Below, piece by piece: positions 27,430 to 36,091 of a DNA stretch of 64,000 bases. The position numbers were made by a program, and so were the translations under genes. Source of the stretch: Ascidiaceihabitans donghaensis (lineage in GTDB: Bacteria; Pseudomonadota; Alphaproteobacteria; Rhodobacterales; Rhodobacteraceae). The stretch lies in assembly GCF_900302465.1 (NCBI RefSeq), contig NZ_OMOR01000001.1, positions 2,604,001 through 2,668,000 of the forward strand, written 5' to 3'. How positions within the stretch are numbered: position 1 is the stretch's first letter; each line of letters starts with the position of its first letter. The notes below the pieces were generated by a model. That model had not been told where the DNA came from. It saw nothing but the letters and a program-made list of their open reading frames with translations, and did no database searches.

Positions 27430-28232
27430 CCTGCTACGAGACCATTATGGCCTACGGGCTGCGTGCTGTAGGCTACGGAGAACGCCTGCTGCCGCGTGAT
27501 GATTTTACGCTGTGCCAGCAGTTTACATTGATCGGGTCCGGCATGATCTGGAACGTGTACTTCGGCATTGTCGCCCTGATCGCGGGATTTGTCTTTGCAA
27601 CGGCTTTGGCTGTCGGCAAGGCCTCTGGCAATATCTGGTTCCGCAAACCCGCAGAATGGTTCATCTTCTTGTTTCGCGGATCACCTTTGTTCATCCAGTT
27701 CTTTTTCGGGTACTTCCTGTTTTTGCAGCTAAAGACCGTATCCCCCTTCTTTGATGCGTTCACGGCCGCATGGCTGGGGGCTTTGATCGTCTTGTTTTGC
27801 AACACGGCTGCCTACTCGGGCGAGATTTTTTACGGCGCACTACAGTCCATCCCCAAAGGTGACGTTGAAGCCGCAGATGCCTATGGGCTATCGGGTTGGT
27901 CACGCTTCAAACGCGTGATCTGGCCCACCATGCTGCGTCTTGCGTGGCCTGCTTATACCAACGAAGCCATCTTTCTGTTTCACGCCACCACATTGGTCTT
28001 TTTCAGTGGTTTTCCGGCGTGGCAGCAACGCGGCGATGCCCTTTACTATGCAAGCTACTTTGCCGACAAGACCTTCAACCCGTTTATTCCCTATCCCATT
28101 CTGGCAATGTACTTCATTGTTCTGACGTTGATCGTGATTTCTATTTTTGGCGCGATCAACCGCCGTTTAAATCGTCATTTGCCGTCAAACGTACGCCCAA
28201 AACTACGCTTGCGCCCAAATCTTATCCGGTGA
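27426..28232 (+). CDS. Polar amino acid ABC transporter permease (HisM/HisQ type)
   Basis: 268 residues, second membrane subunit of the transporter, overlapping the first permease gene by four bases. It has five or so membrane helices, the 'FIFLFRGSPLFIQFFFGYF' segment common to this family, and the EAA loop in 'DVEAADAYGLSGWSRFKRVI'. 'NTAAYSGEIFYGALQSIPKG' is the typical motif before the loop. It pairs with the upstream permease and the ATPase. The first GS-like gene starts 27 bases downstream, linking uptake with catabolism. Confidence 0.9.
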   Translation: MTCYETIMAYGLRAVGYGERLLPRDDFTLCQQFTLIGSGMIWNVYFGIVALIAGFVFATALAVGKASGNIWFRKPAEWFIFLFRGSPLFIQFFFGYFLFLQLKTVSPFFDAFTAAWLGALIVLFCNTAAYSGEIFYGALQSIPKGDVEAADAYGLSGWSRFKRVIWPTMLRLAWPAYTNEAIFLFHATTLVFFSGFPAWQQRGDALYYASYFADKTFNPFIPYPILAMYFIVLTLIVISIFGAINRRLNRHLPSNVRPKLRLRPNLIR

Positions 28233-28259
28233 ATCCGAGAATTTAGGACTGGAAGGCCC

Positions 28260-29576
28260 ATGGACTTAGGACAATTTCAAACGTTTCGGGTCGCTGCATG
28301 TGATTTGAACGGACAGATGCGTGGCAAAGTGGTTCCTGGATCCTACGCTGAGAAACTGGAAAGCGGCGCGGTTCGTATGCCCTTGTCCGTGTTAAATCTG
28401 GACCTGTGGGGGGAAGACATCGAAGACAGCCCATTGGTCTTTGAAACCGGCGACGCAGACGGCGTTTTGCGTCCCACGGGCCGCGCACCGATGCCCGTGC
28501 CTTGGCTAGATGCGCAATCCGCTTTGGTGCCAATGTCGATGTACACCGATGAAGGGGCTGCTTTTGAAGGCGACCCGCGCCACGCATTGGCCCGTGTTTT
28601 AACCCGTTTCAAAGCGCGCGGCTGGACACCCATCGCCGCCACTGAAATGGAATTTACCCTTCTCGACGACAGCGGTGCGCATCCCCAAGCCCCCGTTAAC
28701 CCGCGCAGTGGGCGTCCGCTGGATGGGTCTGCCATCTTGTCCATGTCCCAGATGGACGCTTTTGCGCCATTTTTTGACGATCTTTATGCGGGTGCCTTTG
28801 CGATGGGCATCCCTGCCGAAACCGCCATTTCCGAAGCGGGCGTCGGCCAGTTCGAAGTGACCATGCGCCATGGTCCAGCAATGGAGATGGCGGACAACGC
28901 CTGGGCCTTCAAAGCCTTGGTGCGGGGATTGGCGCGCAAACACGCAATGGCTGCCACCTTTATGGCGAAACCATATCCCGGCGATGCTGGCAATGGCATG
29001 CATGTGCATGTGTCGGTTGTGGATCAGGACGGCAACAACGTATTTGACAATGGCGGCCCAGACGGCACCGAAACCATGCGACAGGCCGTTGCCGGATGTT
29101 TGGCCGCAATGCCCGGCAGTTCGTTGATCTTTGCACCACACACCAATTCTTACGACCGGTTTGTCGCGGGGGCCCATGCGCCCACCGCTGCCGCTTGGGG
29201 CTATGAGAACCGCACCGTCGCTGTCCGTATTCCGGGCGGTCCAAACGCAGCGCGGCGTGTTGAACACCGCACCGCTGGCGGAGACATCAACCCCTATCTG
29301 TTGCTAAGCGCCGTGTTGGGTAGTGTTATGATTGGAATAGACGACCAGATGGTGCCTCCGGCCCCGGTTGTCGGCAATGCCTATGACGCAAATCTGCCGG
29401 GCCTTGCCACCAATTTATCAGATGCCATCGACGCCTTTGAAACGGACCCCTTCATGGCCCGCATCTTTCATCCGCAATTGATCGACAATCTGATCATGAC
29501 CAAACGCCAAGAGTTGAAAAAGATGATGGATGTTCCGGCTGATCAGCGGTGGAAAGCTATGCTGGAACGGGTCTGA
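28260..29576 (+). CDS. Glutamine-synthetase-family ligase (gamma-glutamylamine synthetase-like), first copy
   Basis: 438 residues. The N-terminal beta-grasp part starts 'FRVAACDLNGQMRGKVV', and the catalytic barrel has 'ATEMEFTLLD' (metal and substrate Glu), 'EAGVGQFEVTMRHGP', 'FMAKPYPGDAGNGMHVHVS' and 'AWGYENRTVAVRIP'. These are GS-fold ligase residues, but the protein lacks the adenylylation-loop context and tetrapeptide regions of assimilatory GlnA. Enzymes of this branch join glutamate to amines, for example PuuA on putrescine. It is followed by an amidotransferase and a second, distinct GS-like gene. Substrate is inferred only from context. Confidence 0.85.
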   Translation: MDLGQFQTFRVAACDLNGQMRGKVVPGSYAEKLESGAVRMPLSVLNLDLWGEDIEDSPLVFETGDADGVLRPTGRAPMPVPWLDAQSALVPMSMYTDEGAAFEGDPRHALARVLTRFKARGWTPIAATEMEFTLLDDSGAHPQAPVNPRSGRPLDGSAILSMSQMDAFAPFFDDLYAGAFAMGIPAETAISEAGVGQFEVTMRHGPAMEMADNAWAFKALVRGLARKHAMAATFMAKPYPGDAGNGMHVHVSVVDQDGNNVFDNGGPDGTETMRQAVAGCLAAMPGSSLIFAPHTNSYDRFVAGAHAPTAAAWGYENRTVAVRIPGGPNAARRVEHRTAGGDINPYLLLSAVLGSVMIGIDDQMVPPAPVVGNAYDANLPGLATNLSDAIDAFETDPFMARIFHPQLIDNLIMTKRQELKKMMDVPADQRWKAMLERV

Positions 29577-29631
29577 CCCCATTGCCGCGGCATCCATCCA
29601 TGCCTAGACTGCCAAAAACAAAGAGGTTTCT

Positions 29632-30309
29632 ATGAAGATCGGTATTTTGCAAGCGGGCCATTTCGTTCCCGAATTGCAGCCAGAGCTGGGCGACTACGAA
29701 GCGCTTTACAGCACACTTCTGCAGGGTCACGGCTTCACATTCGAGACTTTCAGCGTTGTAGATATGCAGTTCCCGACAGGCCCGGATGACGCTGACGGAT
29801 GGCTTATTTCCGGATCTAAACACGGGGCTTACGAAAGCCATCCCTTCATAGATCCGCTGGAAAATTTAATCCGCGCCATTCACGCCAGTGGCAAACCCAT
29901 GATCGGGGTCTGTTTTGGCCACCAGATTATCGCCCAAGCCCTCGGCGGAGGCGTCGAAAAATTTGACGGCGGGTGGTCCGTTGGACGCGTAGAATATGAC
30001 ATCAACGGGCAAAAGCTTGCTTTGAATGCGTGGCATCAGGATCAGGTTGTGACCCCGCCCCCCGGATCGCGTACCGTTGGTCGCAGCGATTTTTGCGCCC
30101 ATGCATCGCTTGTGTACGGCGACCAAATCTGGACAATCCAGCCCCATCCCGAATTTGAAAGCCCCGCCATCGAAGGTCTGATCCGCCTGAAAGGCGACGG
30201 CGTCGAAGAAGACCGACTGGCCCACGCCACATCGCAACTGGACGCGGCCAACAACAACGCCACAATGGGTCAATACATGGCCGAATTTTTCAAGAAAGAG
30301 AGGGCCTGA
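29632..30309 (+). CDS. Class I glutamine amidotransferase-type hydrolase
   Basis: 225 residues. Nucleophile elbow 'GVCFGHQIIAQALGG' with Cys 94, and the His-Glu pair in 'IQPHPEFE'. It is similar to stand-alone GATase1 proteins. In the surrounding gene set its likely task is hydrolysis of a gamma-glutamyl bond, for example in a gamma-glutamyl aminobutyrate-like intermediate, although PuuD itself belongs to a separate peptidase C26 family, so this is inference. Its stop and the start of the second GS-like gene overlap by one base (TGATG). Confidence 0.85.
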   Translation: MKIGILQAGHFVPELQPELGDYEALYSTLLQGHGFTFETFSVVDMQFPTGPDDADGWLISGSKHGAYESHPFIDPLENLIRAIHASGKPMIGVCFGHQIIAQALGGGVEKFDGGWSVGRVEYDINGQKLALNAWHQDQVVTPPPGSRTVGRSDFCAHASLVYGDQIWTIQPHPEFESPAIEGLIRLKGDGVEEDRLAHATSQLDAANNNATMGQYMAEFFKKERA

Positions 30310-31670
30310 TGGCCTCCGACTGGATTTCCAAACTTCCCGCTCCTGCCAAAGAGTATTTGAATGGCAGGACTTTGGACGAGGTGGAATGCATCATTTCAGA
30401 CCTGCCCGGCATTGCGCGCGGCAAAGCAGTTCCTGCAAAGAAATTCGCACGTCAAGATTACTTTCATTTGCCAGACAGCATCTTTTATCAAACAATCACA
30501 GGAGGTTGGGGTGAAGCTGCGGGTGAAGAAGGGTTCACTGAAAAGGACATGATCTTAAAGCCGGACATGGCCACAACAACCGCGGCCCCATGGACCGGGG
30601 ACTGGACTTTGCAGGTCATCCACGACGCGTACGACCGCAAAGGCAACCCCGTTGGGTTTAGTCCGCGCAATGTATTGAAACGTGTTGTGCAGCTTTATCG
30701 TGACCAAGGGTGGGAACCTGTTGTCGCCCCTGAAATGGAGTTCTTTCTGGTTGCGCGCAACATTGATCCCGCCAAACAGATTGAACCAATGATGGGGCGT
30801 TCGGGCCGTCCGGCCGCGGCGCGTCAGGCCTATTCGATGACGGCTGTGGATGAATTTGGTCCTGTGATTGATGACATCTATGACTTTGCCGAAGCGCAGG
30901 GCTTTGAGATTGACGGCATCACACAGGAAGGCGGCGCAGGGCAGTTGGAAATCAATTTGCTGCATGGAGACCCCGTAAAGCTTGCCGACGAGGTGTTTTA
31001 TTTCAAACGTCTGATCCGCGAAGCCGCATTGCGTCACAATTGCTTTGCCACCTTCATGGCGAAACCGATCAAAGATGAACCCGGTTCAGCCATGCACATC
31101 CATCATTCCATTCTGGACATCGAAACGGGGCAAAACATCTTTTCCGGGCCGCAAGGCGGAGAAACTGATGCGTTTTTCCATTACATTGCAGGTCTGCAAA
31201 ACCATATGCCAAACGCGCTGGCTGTTATGGCGCCTTACGTGAACAGCTATCGCCGCTACGTCAAAGATCACGCGGCCCCCATCAACCTTGAATGGGGCCG
31301 TGACAATCGCACCACCGGCATTCGTATTCCGCTGTCAGACCCCAATGCGCGTCGCGTTGAAAACCGCTTGGCTGGCATGGATTGCAACCCGTATCTGGGC
31401 ATCGCTGCATCATTGGCCTGTGGGTATTTGGGCCTTATGGAAGAACGTCGCCCCGACAAGCAATTCAAAGGCGACGCCTATGACGGCGAAGGTGACATTC
31501 CGCGTACTTTGGGTGAAGCTTTGGACGTTTTTGATGAAGCGACCGATTTACACGAGGTTCTGGGCACAGAATTTGCCCGCGTGTATTCCATCGTGAAGCG
31601 AGCCGAGTATGATGAGTTCTTACAAGAAATCTCTCCTTGGGAACGTGAGCATCTTTTGATCAATGTCTAG
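30309..31670 (+). CDS. Glutamine-synthetase-family ligase (gamma-glutamylputrescine synthetase-like), second copy
   Basis: 453 residues. Clear GS-fold motifs: 'CIISDLPGIARGKAVPAKKF', 'APEMEFFLVARN', 'EGGAGQLEINLLHGDP', 'FMAKPIKDEPGSAMHIHHS' and 'EWGRDNRTTGIRIP', ending in 'ARRVENRLAGMDCNPYLGIA'. It is closer to PuuA-type gamma-glutamylputrescine synthetases than the first copy 28260-29576, with which it shares only family-level similarity, so the two are not a recent duplication. It overlaps the amidotransferase gene and precedes a PuuB-like oxidase. Confidence 0.88.
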   Translation: MASDWISKLPAPAKEYLNGRTLDEVECIISDLPGIARGKAVPAKKFARQDYFHLPDSIFYQTITGGWGEAAGEEGFTEKDMILKPDMATTTAAPWTGDWTLQVIHDAYDRKGNPVGFSPRNVLKRVVQLYRDQGWEPVVAPEMEFFLVARNIDPAKQIEPMMGRSGRPAAARQAYSMTAVDEFGPVIDDIYDFAEAQGFEIDGITQEGGAGQLEINLLHGDPVKLADEVFYFKRLIREAALRHNCFATFMAKPIKDEPGSAMHIHHSILDIETGQNIFSGPQGGETDAFFHYIAGLQNHMPNALAVMAPYVNSYRRYVKDHAAPINLEWGRDNRTTGIRIPLSDPNARRVENRLAGMDCNPYLGIAASLACGYLGLMEERRPDKQFKGDAYDGEGDIPRTLGEALDVFDEATDLHEVLGTEFARVYSIVKRAEYDEFLQEISPWEREHLLINV

Positions 31671-31738
31671 GTGTTTTCTGGCTTGGGACCCTCCGGGGGA
31701 GGTTTATTAAGCAAGGTGAAGCGGACCCGGGGGGTGCC

Positions 31739-33040
31739 ATGCAGTTGATTTATTCCAATGACCGGCGCGGGGCCTACCCTGACAGTTGGTACGCGGCGAC
31801 AACCACGCCCTTGCAGCCCTTTGCCCCATTGAAAGGTTCTGCGACAGCGGATGTTTGTGTCGTCGGCGCTGGATACACAGGCCTTTCAACTGCTTTGCAC
31901 TTGGCCCAAGCTGGGCGCGATGTTGTTTTGATCGATGCGCAACGCGTAGGTTTTGGCGCCTCTGGGCGCAATGGCGGGCAGTTGGGCACAGGGCAGCGTG
32001 TAGACCAAAAGGGTCTTGAGGCACTGGTCGGCCGCGATGACGCCAAACATTTGTGGGGCATGGGCCTGGATGCCGTCGCCCTGTGTCTGGATCTGATCAA
32101 GGATCATTCCATCGATGCCCACGTCAAACCAGGCGTGGCTTGGAGCGGGTCCAGCCAAGCCGATGTGGACGATTTACATCGGTACGCAGATCATATGGAC
32201 ACGCATTACGCCTATTCTTTGGAACGTTTTGATGCACAGGGTTTCGCCCAGATTTGCCCCTCGCCCGACTACAAGGGCGGGATTTTGGATATGGGCAGTT
32301 ACCACCTGCATCCTTTGGCATTCGCGCTGGGTCTGGCCCGCGCTTGCGTTGCAGCCGGAGTGCGCATTTTCGAAGGTACGCACGCGCAGTCAATTGAACA
32401 TGGCACACCAGCTACAGTGCGCACCGATGCAGGACGTATCACCGCCACGCATGTGGTTCTGGCAGGCAACGGGTATTTGGGGGATTTGGACCGCAAAGTT
32501 GCCAGTCGCGTGATGCCCATCAATAATTTCATAGCAGCCACCGCCCCTTTGGGTGACGAAGCAGTACGTGTTCTAGCGCGTGATGTTGCCGTCGCCGACA
32601 GTCGGTTTGTGGTCAACTATTTCCGCCTCAGCCATGATCGCCGGCTTTTGTTTGGCGGAGGTGAAAGCTATGGCTACCGTTTTCCCAAAGACATCGCGGC
32701 CAAAGTGCGTGGGCCAATGACACAAGTGTTCCCTCACTTGAAAGACATTCCCATCGACTATGCGTGGGGCGGCACATTGGCCATCACGATGAAACGGTTG
32801 CCATTTTTGTACCGAGCAGCCCCCAATGTTTTAAGTGCAGGCGGGTATTCGGGACACGGGTTGGGGAATGCTGTGCAAGCAGGACAATTGATGGCGCAGG
32901 CCGTTGAAGGACAAACAGACGGCTTTGATGCGATGGCTGCGATTCCATCGACACCCTTTCCTGGAGGTGGTGCAATGCGCACACCTTTGCTGGCCCTTGC
33001 GATGACCTGGTACGCTTTGAGGGACCGTTTGGGGATCTAG
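31739..33040 (+). CDS. FAD-dependent amine oxidoreductase (PuuB-like)
   Basis: 433 residues. The N-terminus carries 'GAYPDSWYAATT' followed by the FAD dinucleotide motif 'VVGAGYTGLSTALHLAQAG' and 'GFGASGRNGGQLG', the DAO-family pattern shared by gamma-glutamylputrescine oxidoreductase PuuB and related amine oxidases. The C-terminal 'AGGYSGHGLGNAVQAGQLMA' closes the flavin site. In the pathway it would oxidise the gamma-glutamylated amine to the aldehyde. An aldehyde dehydrogenase (PuuC) and a gamma-glutamyl-GABA hydrolase are not adjacent and may be elsewhere. Confidence 0.87.
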   Translation: MQLIYSNDRRGAYPDSWYAATTTPLQPFAPLKGSATADVCVVGAGYTGLSTALHLAQAGRDVVLIDAQRVGFGASGRNGGQLGTGQRVDQKGLEALVGRDDAKHLWGMGLDAVALCLDLIKDHSIDAHVKPGVAWSGSSQADVDDLHRYADHMDTHYAYSLERFDAQGFAQICPSPDYKGGILDMGSYHLHPLAFALGLARACVAAGVRIFEGTHAQSIEHGTPATVRTDAGRITATHVVLAGNGYLGDLDRKVASRVMPINNFIAATAPLGDEAVRVLARDVAVADSRFVVNYFRLSHDRRLLFGGGESYGYRFPKDIAAKVRGPMTQVFPHLKDIPIDYAWGGTLAITMKRLPFLYRAAPNVLSAGGYSGHGLGNAVQAGQLMAQAVEGQTDGFDAMAAIPSTPFPGGGAMRTPLLALAMTWYALRDRLGI

Positions 33041-33135
33041 GGACCGCGCCAAAACGCCACGCGTGTTAAAACAATTTGGAAAAGCTTTCCTTGTGTATTA
33101 AGCATCATCAAAGATGCACATAAGGAATATGAAAT

Positions 33136-34323
33136 ATGACTTTGCCAAATATGCATGATGCTGATTCAATCCCAGCCGCCGCACGCACAGAAATTGACCG
33201 TTTGCTGCAAAGTGGCGACCTATTCCGCTATACAGCAGCACAGGGTGCTCCGGTTTCTTTGCTTGAAGCTGAATTCGCTCAAATGATGGGCAGTCAGTAT
33301 GCGCTGGCTGTGTCGTCATGTTCTGCCGCATTGTTTTTATCGCTCAAGGCGCTTGATCTGCCCCGCGACGCCCGGGTTTTGATCCCTGGCTTTACATTTG
33401 CCGCTGTGCCCTCTGCCGTCATGCATGCCGACTGCCTGCCAGTGCTGTGTGAAGTGGGCGACGACTACCGCGTTGATTTAAAAGACTTTGAGGCCAAGCT
33501 ACCCACAGTCAAAGCTGTCATTATCAGCCACATGCGGGGTCATACATCCGATATGGATGCTATCATGGCGCTTTGTGACGCGGCCGACATTCCGGTGATA
33601 GAAGATGCAGCGCACAGCTTGGGCACCCTTTGGAATGGCCGCAAAATCGGGACGATCGGCAAAGTTGGTTGCTTTTCCTTTCAGTCCTACAAGATGATTA
33701 ATGCAGGCGAAGGCGGCATCTTGATCACGGATGACGCAAACCTTGTGGCACGTGCGATTATCATGTCGGGCGCATACGAGCATAACTGGAAAAAACACCC
33801 GGTGCTGCAGGATGCCTTTGCCACATGGCAAAACAAGTTGCCGCTGTATAACTTGCGTCTGTCCAATTTGTCAGCAGCCGTGATCCGGCCGCAACTTCCC
33901 GCGTTAGGACAGCGTGTTGCAGACGGACGACGCAACCATGACTATCTGGCTGAGATCCTTGAACAATCGCCGCATATCACCGTGCCAAACCCTTTGCCCG
34001 GCGAGGAACGCGCGCCTGACTCTATTCAGTTCAATCTGATAGGCATGGATGATACGCAGGCGTATGGATTTGCAGAAGTGGCAGCGCAAGCAGGCGTCAA
34101 AGTACAAATTTTCGGCTTATCTGACGACAACGCACGGGCGTTTTGGAATTGGCAGTTCATTCCCGACCTGCCAAAATTGCCGCAGACCAAGCGCATGTTA
34201 ATGCGGGCGTGTGACGTACGTCTGCCTGTGCGTTTGACCCAATCCGAATTGGATGAAGTGGCAAGCGTCTTGTTGCAAGCGATTTCTGAAAGTGTTGACT
34301 CACCAAGAGCTTACGGCACTTGA
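33136..34323 (+). CDS. DegT/DnrJ/EryC1/StrS family aminotransferase
   Basis: 395 residues. The PLP lysine is K186 in 'GCFSFQSYKMINAGEGG'. Other fold-type I motifs are 'YALAVSSCSAALFLSLKA', 'VLIPGFTFAAVPSAV' and 'VIEDAAHSLGTLWNGRKIG'. Members transfer amino groups to keto-sugars, or act as dehydratases, in the synthesis of amino sugars for glycans or antibiotics. No sugar-nucleotide genes flank it; it lies alone between the amine-catabolic operon and phaR. The substrate cannot be inferred, and a role in amine metabolism is possible. Confidence 0.85.
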   Translation: MTLPNMHDADSIPAAARTEIDRLLQSGDLFRYTAAQGAPVSLLEAEFAQMMGSQYALAVSSCSAALFLSLKALDLPRDARVLIPGFTFAAVPSAVMHADCLPVLCEVGDDYRVDLKDFEAKLPTVKAVIISHMRGHTSDMDAIMALCDAADIPVIEDAAHSLGTLWNGRKIGTIGKVGCFSFQSYKMINAGEGGILITDDANLVARAIIMSGAYEHNWKKHPVLQDAFATWQNKLPLYNLRLSNLSAAVIRPQLPALGQRVADGRRNHDYLAEILEQSPHITVPNPLPGEERAPDSIQFNLIGMDDTQAYGFAEVAAQAGVKVQIFGLSDDNARAFWNWQFIPDLPKLPQTKRMLMRACDVRLPVRLTQSELDEVASVLLQAISESVDSPRAYGT

Positions 34324-34359
34324 TGTATCAATTTTGAGGTCCGCAATAGGGGGCAGTAA

Positions 34360-34377
34360 GGTGGGTTTAAACCCACC
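34360..34377. terminator. Palindromic hairpin GGTGGGTTTAAACCCACC between convergent genes
   Basis: A perfect 18-base palindrome in the 70-base gap between the DegT gene (+) and phaR (-), followed by CTTCCCTT on the right and preceded by purines on the left. A related hairpin (GGTGGGTC-TG-GACCCACC) follows phaZ at 41669-41686. It probably ends both transcripts. Confidence 0.65.
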
Positions 34378-34393
34378 CTTCCCTTGGTCAAAT

Positions 34394-34966
34394 TCAAGAC
34401 AGCTTTGACAGCTTTTCCTGCAAATCCGCCAACTGCTTCTTGATCGCATCCAGATCCTCGGTATCGCCAGACGGCTGCGATGGCGTTTCATTTTGCGTAT
34501 CTGCAGTGCCACCTGCCCAACCGGGTGTTCCAATGCCGCCAGTCATGGCTTTCATGAACGCTTCTTGCTGCGCTTGCATCATGTCGAAACCGGGCACTTT
34601 GGACATCGGATTCATGGCAGACATATTGTTCATCATCTTGCTTTGCCCATCCCGCAGCATGTCAAAAGACGCTTGCAGGAATTGAGGCACGACCGATGCA
34701 CCACCGCCCATATAGCTGCGGACAAGATCGTTCAAAACATCTACGGGCAATACGCTTTCACCACGGCTCTCGTGTTCTGCGATAATCTGAAGCAGATACT
34801 GGCGGGTCAAATCATCACCAGATTTCAAATCAACGATTTTGACTTCGCGCCCGTCGCGGATAAATCCTGCGATATCTTCCAGTGTCACGTAATCACTTGT
34901 TTCGGTGTTATACAGCCGACGGCTGGCGTAACGCTTGATCAACAATGGTGTTTGAGTGGCTGCCAC
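34394..34966 (-). CDS. phaR: Polyhydroxyalkanoate synthesis regulator PhaR
   Basis: 190 residues from a GTG at 34966 preceded by CGGGGAG; the frame upstream to 35017 is not conserved. PhaR represses PHA genes and binds the polymer granule, releasing DNA when PHB is present. The N-terminal DNA-binding part 'LLIKRYASRRLYNTETSDYV' with 'LEDIAGFIRDGREV' is diagnostic, followed by the PHB-accumulation domain to about residue 120. The Gln/Met-rich tail ends in a coiled coil 'DAIKKQLADLQEKL'. A CTGC-N3-GCAG site upstream suggests autoregulation. Confidence 0.95.
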   Translation of the reverse strand: MAATQTPLLIKRYASRRLYNTETSDYVTLEDIAGFIRDGREVKIVDLKSGDDLTRQYLLQIIAEHESRGESVLPVDVLNDLVRSYMGGGASVVPQFLQASFDMLRDGQSKMMNNMSAMNPMSKVPGFDMMQAQQEAFMKAMTGGIGTPGWAGGTADTQNETPSQPSGDTEDLDAIKKQLADLQEKLSKLS

Positions 34967-35011
34967 AAAAATTCTCCCCGAACGCGTGCTGCGCTGCACC
35001 CATAAATAGTG

Positions 35012-35022
35012 CTGCAACGCAG
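35012..35022. promoter_or_regulatory. PhaR-type site CTGC-AAC-GCAG upstream of phaR
   Basis: An exact match to CTGC-N3-GCAG, the TGC-rich palindrome reported for PhaR of Paracoccus denitrificans. It lies about 46 bases upstream of the phaR GTG. A further GCTGCGCTGCA stretch lies just downstream of it. It is consistent with autoregulation by PhaR. Confidence 0.65.
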
Positions 35023-35065
35023 CTTAGGCAGATCATTGGCGAAAGGAAAGGGTATTGCGCATACG

Positions 35066-35983
35066 CTACCGTATGTCTTTTCGCAAAGCGATGCGCATCG
35101 CATCCTTTAGTGGCGTTGGCGTGAACCCGGGCAAAGCTTGCAACAGTTTTCGCCCGTCCATCACGTGGGGCACATTCCAAAGATAGCGCAGTTCTGCCAA
35201 CTCTCGCATTGTTGGATTAACCAACCCCATCACTTTGATCAGTTTCCAAGGCACTCCAACCACCTTTTGTGGGCGATTTGCTTCGACGGCGATCGCATCG
35301 GCCAATTGCTGGCCTGTCAAACTGTACCCGTCAAATCCGAACTCTTCAAATGCGTGAAAAGCGTCGCGTTGTTCACATAGCAGAACAGTTGCCGCAGCGA
35401 CATCCGGCAAAAACGCCCAAGGATGCAAAGCATCCAACACGCCCGGATAGCTTGTGCGCCCTTTGTGCGCATTTTTGGCAATCTGCACGTCAAACCAATT
35501 GCCCGATTGTTCCGTATCAATATAGTCGCCCGCCCGCACCACAATGGTACGCACCCCGGAAGCGCGATAGGCATTTTCCATGTCCACTCGCATGTGCCCC
35601 TTTCGTGCGGTCGGACGCCACGCCGTGTCTTCACGTAACACAGGCGGGCACCCTGCCCCGTAGTTATAAAGATTGCCTGGAATGACCACGGTGGCGCCTG
35701 CCTTCTTTGCGGCCTTTATTACGGCGTTTGTGATCGAAGGCAGCGTAGCGGCCCAGTCTTCATAGGGTGGGTTGACCGCGTTGATGATCAGGTCGCACCC
35801 CGCACAGGCCGCATTCAGGGCCGCTTCGTCCATCACGTCACCGGTTATCCGCTTCACGCCTGCTTCCGCTATGCCGGTCCAATTGCGCCCAAATGCCCGC
35901 ACCTGCCAGCCGCTGGCCTGAAATGCCGTCACAGCAGAGCGCCCAAAACGCCCTTTTGCCCCAAGAACCACGACTTGTTTCAT
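35066..35983 (-). CDS. NAD(P)-dependent oxidoreductase, SDR/NmrA-like
   Basis: 305 residues from the ATG at 35983. The Rossmann motif 'VVVLGAKGRFGRSAVTAF' is at the N-terminus, followed by 'GDVMDEAALNAACAGCDLII', typical of extended or atypical short-chain dehydrogenases that act as epimerases or quinone/NADPH sensors. 'VVIPGNLYNYG' replaces the classical YxxxK helix, so catalysis is uncertain. It is divergent from a LysR regulator, which probably controls it. Confidence 0.85.
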   Translation of the reverse strand: MKQVVVLGAKGRFGRSAVTAFQASGWQVRAFGRNWTGIAEAGVKRITGDVMDEAALNAACAGCDLIINAVNPPYEDWAATLPSITNAVIKAAKKAGATVVIPGNLYNYGAGCPPVLREDTAWRPTARKGHMRVDMENAYRASGVRTIVVRAGDYIDTEQSGNWFDVQIAKNAHKGRTSYPGVLDALHPWAFLPDVAAATVLLCEQRDAFHAFEEFGFDGYSLTGQQLADAIAVEANRPQKVVGVPWKLIKVMGLVNPTMRELAELRYLWNVPHVMDGRKLLQALPGFTPTPLKDAMRIALRKDIR

Positions 35984-36091
35984 TTGTTTTCTCCCGAAAT
36001 GGTGTTTCAATGAAGACTGGATAACCCACCGCAATTTGAATATCATTTGGGGAAATTCGGATTATATCATTCAAAAATGGATGCGTAGACT

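Noticed and set aside
28260-31670. The two GS-like genes as a tandem duplication or as assimilatory glnA
   Set aside because: They share only family motifs and differ throughout, so they are not a recent duplicate. Length near 440-453 and context with amine oxidase argue against housekeeping GlnA.
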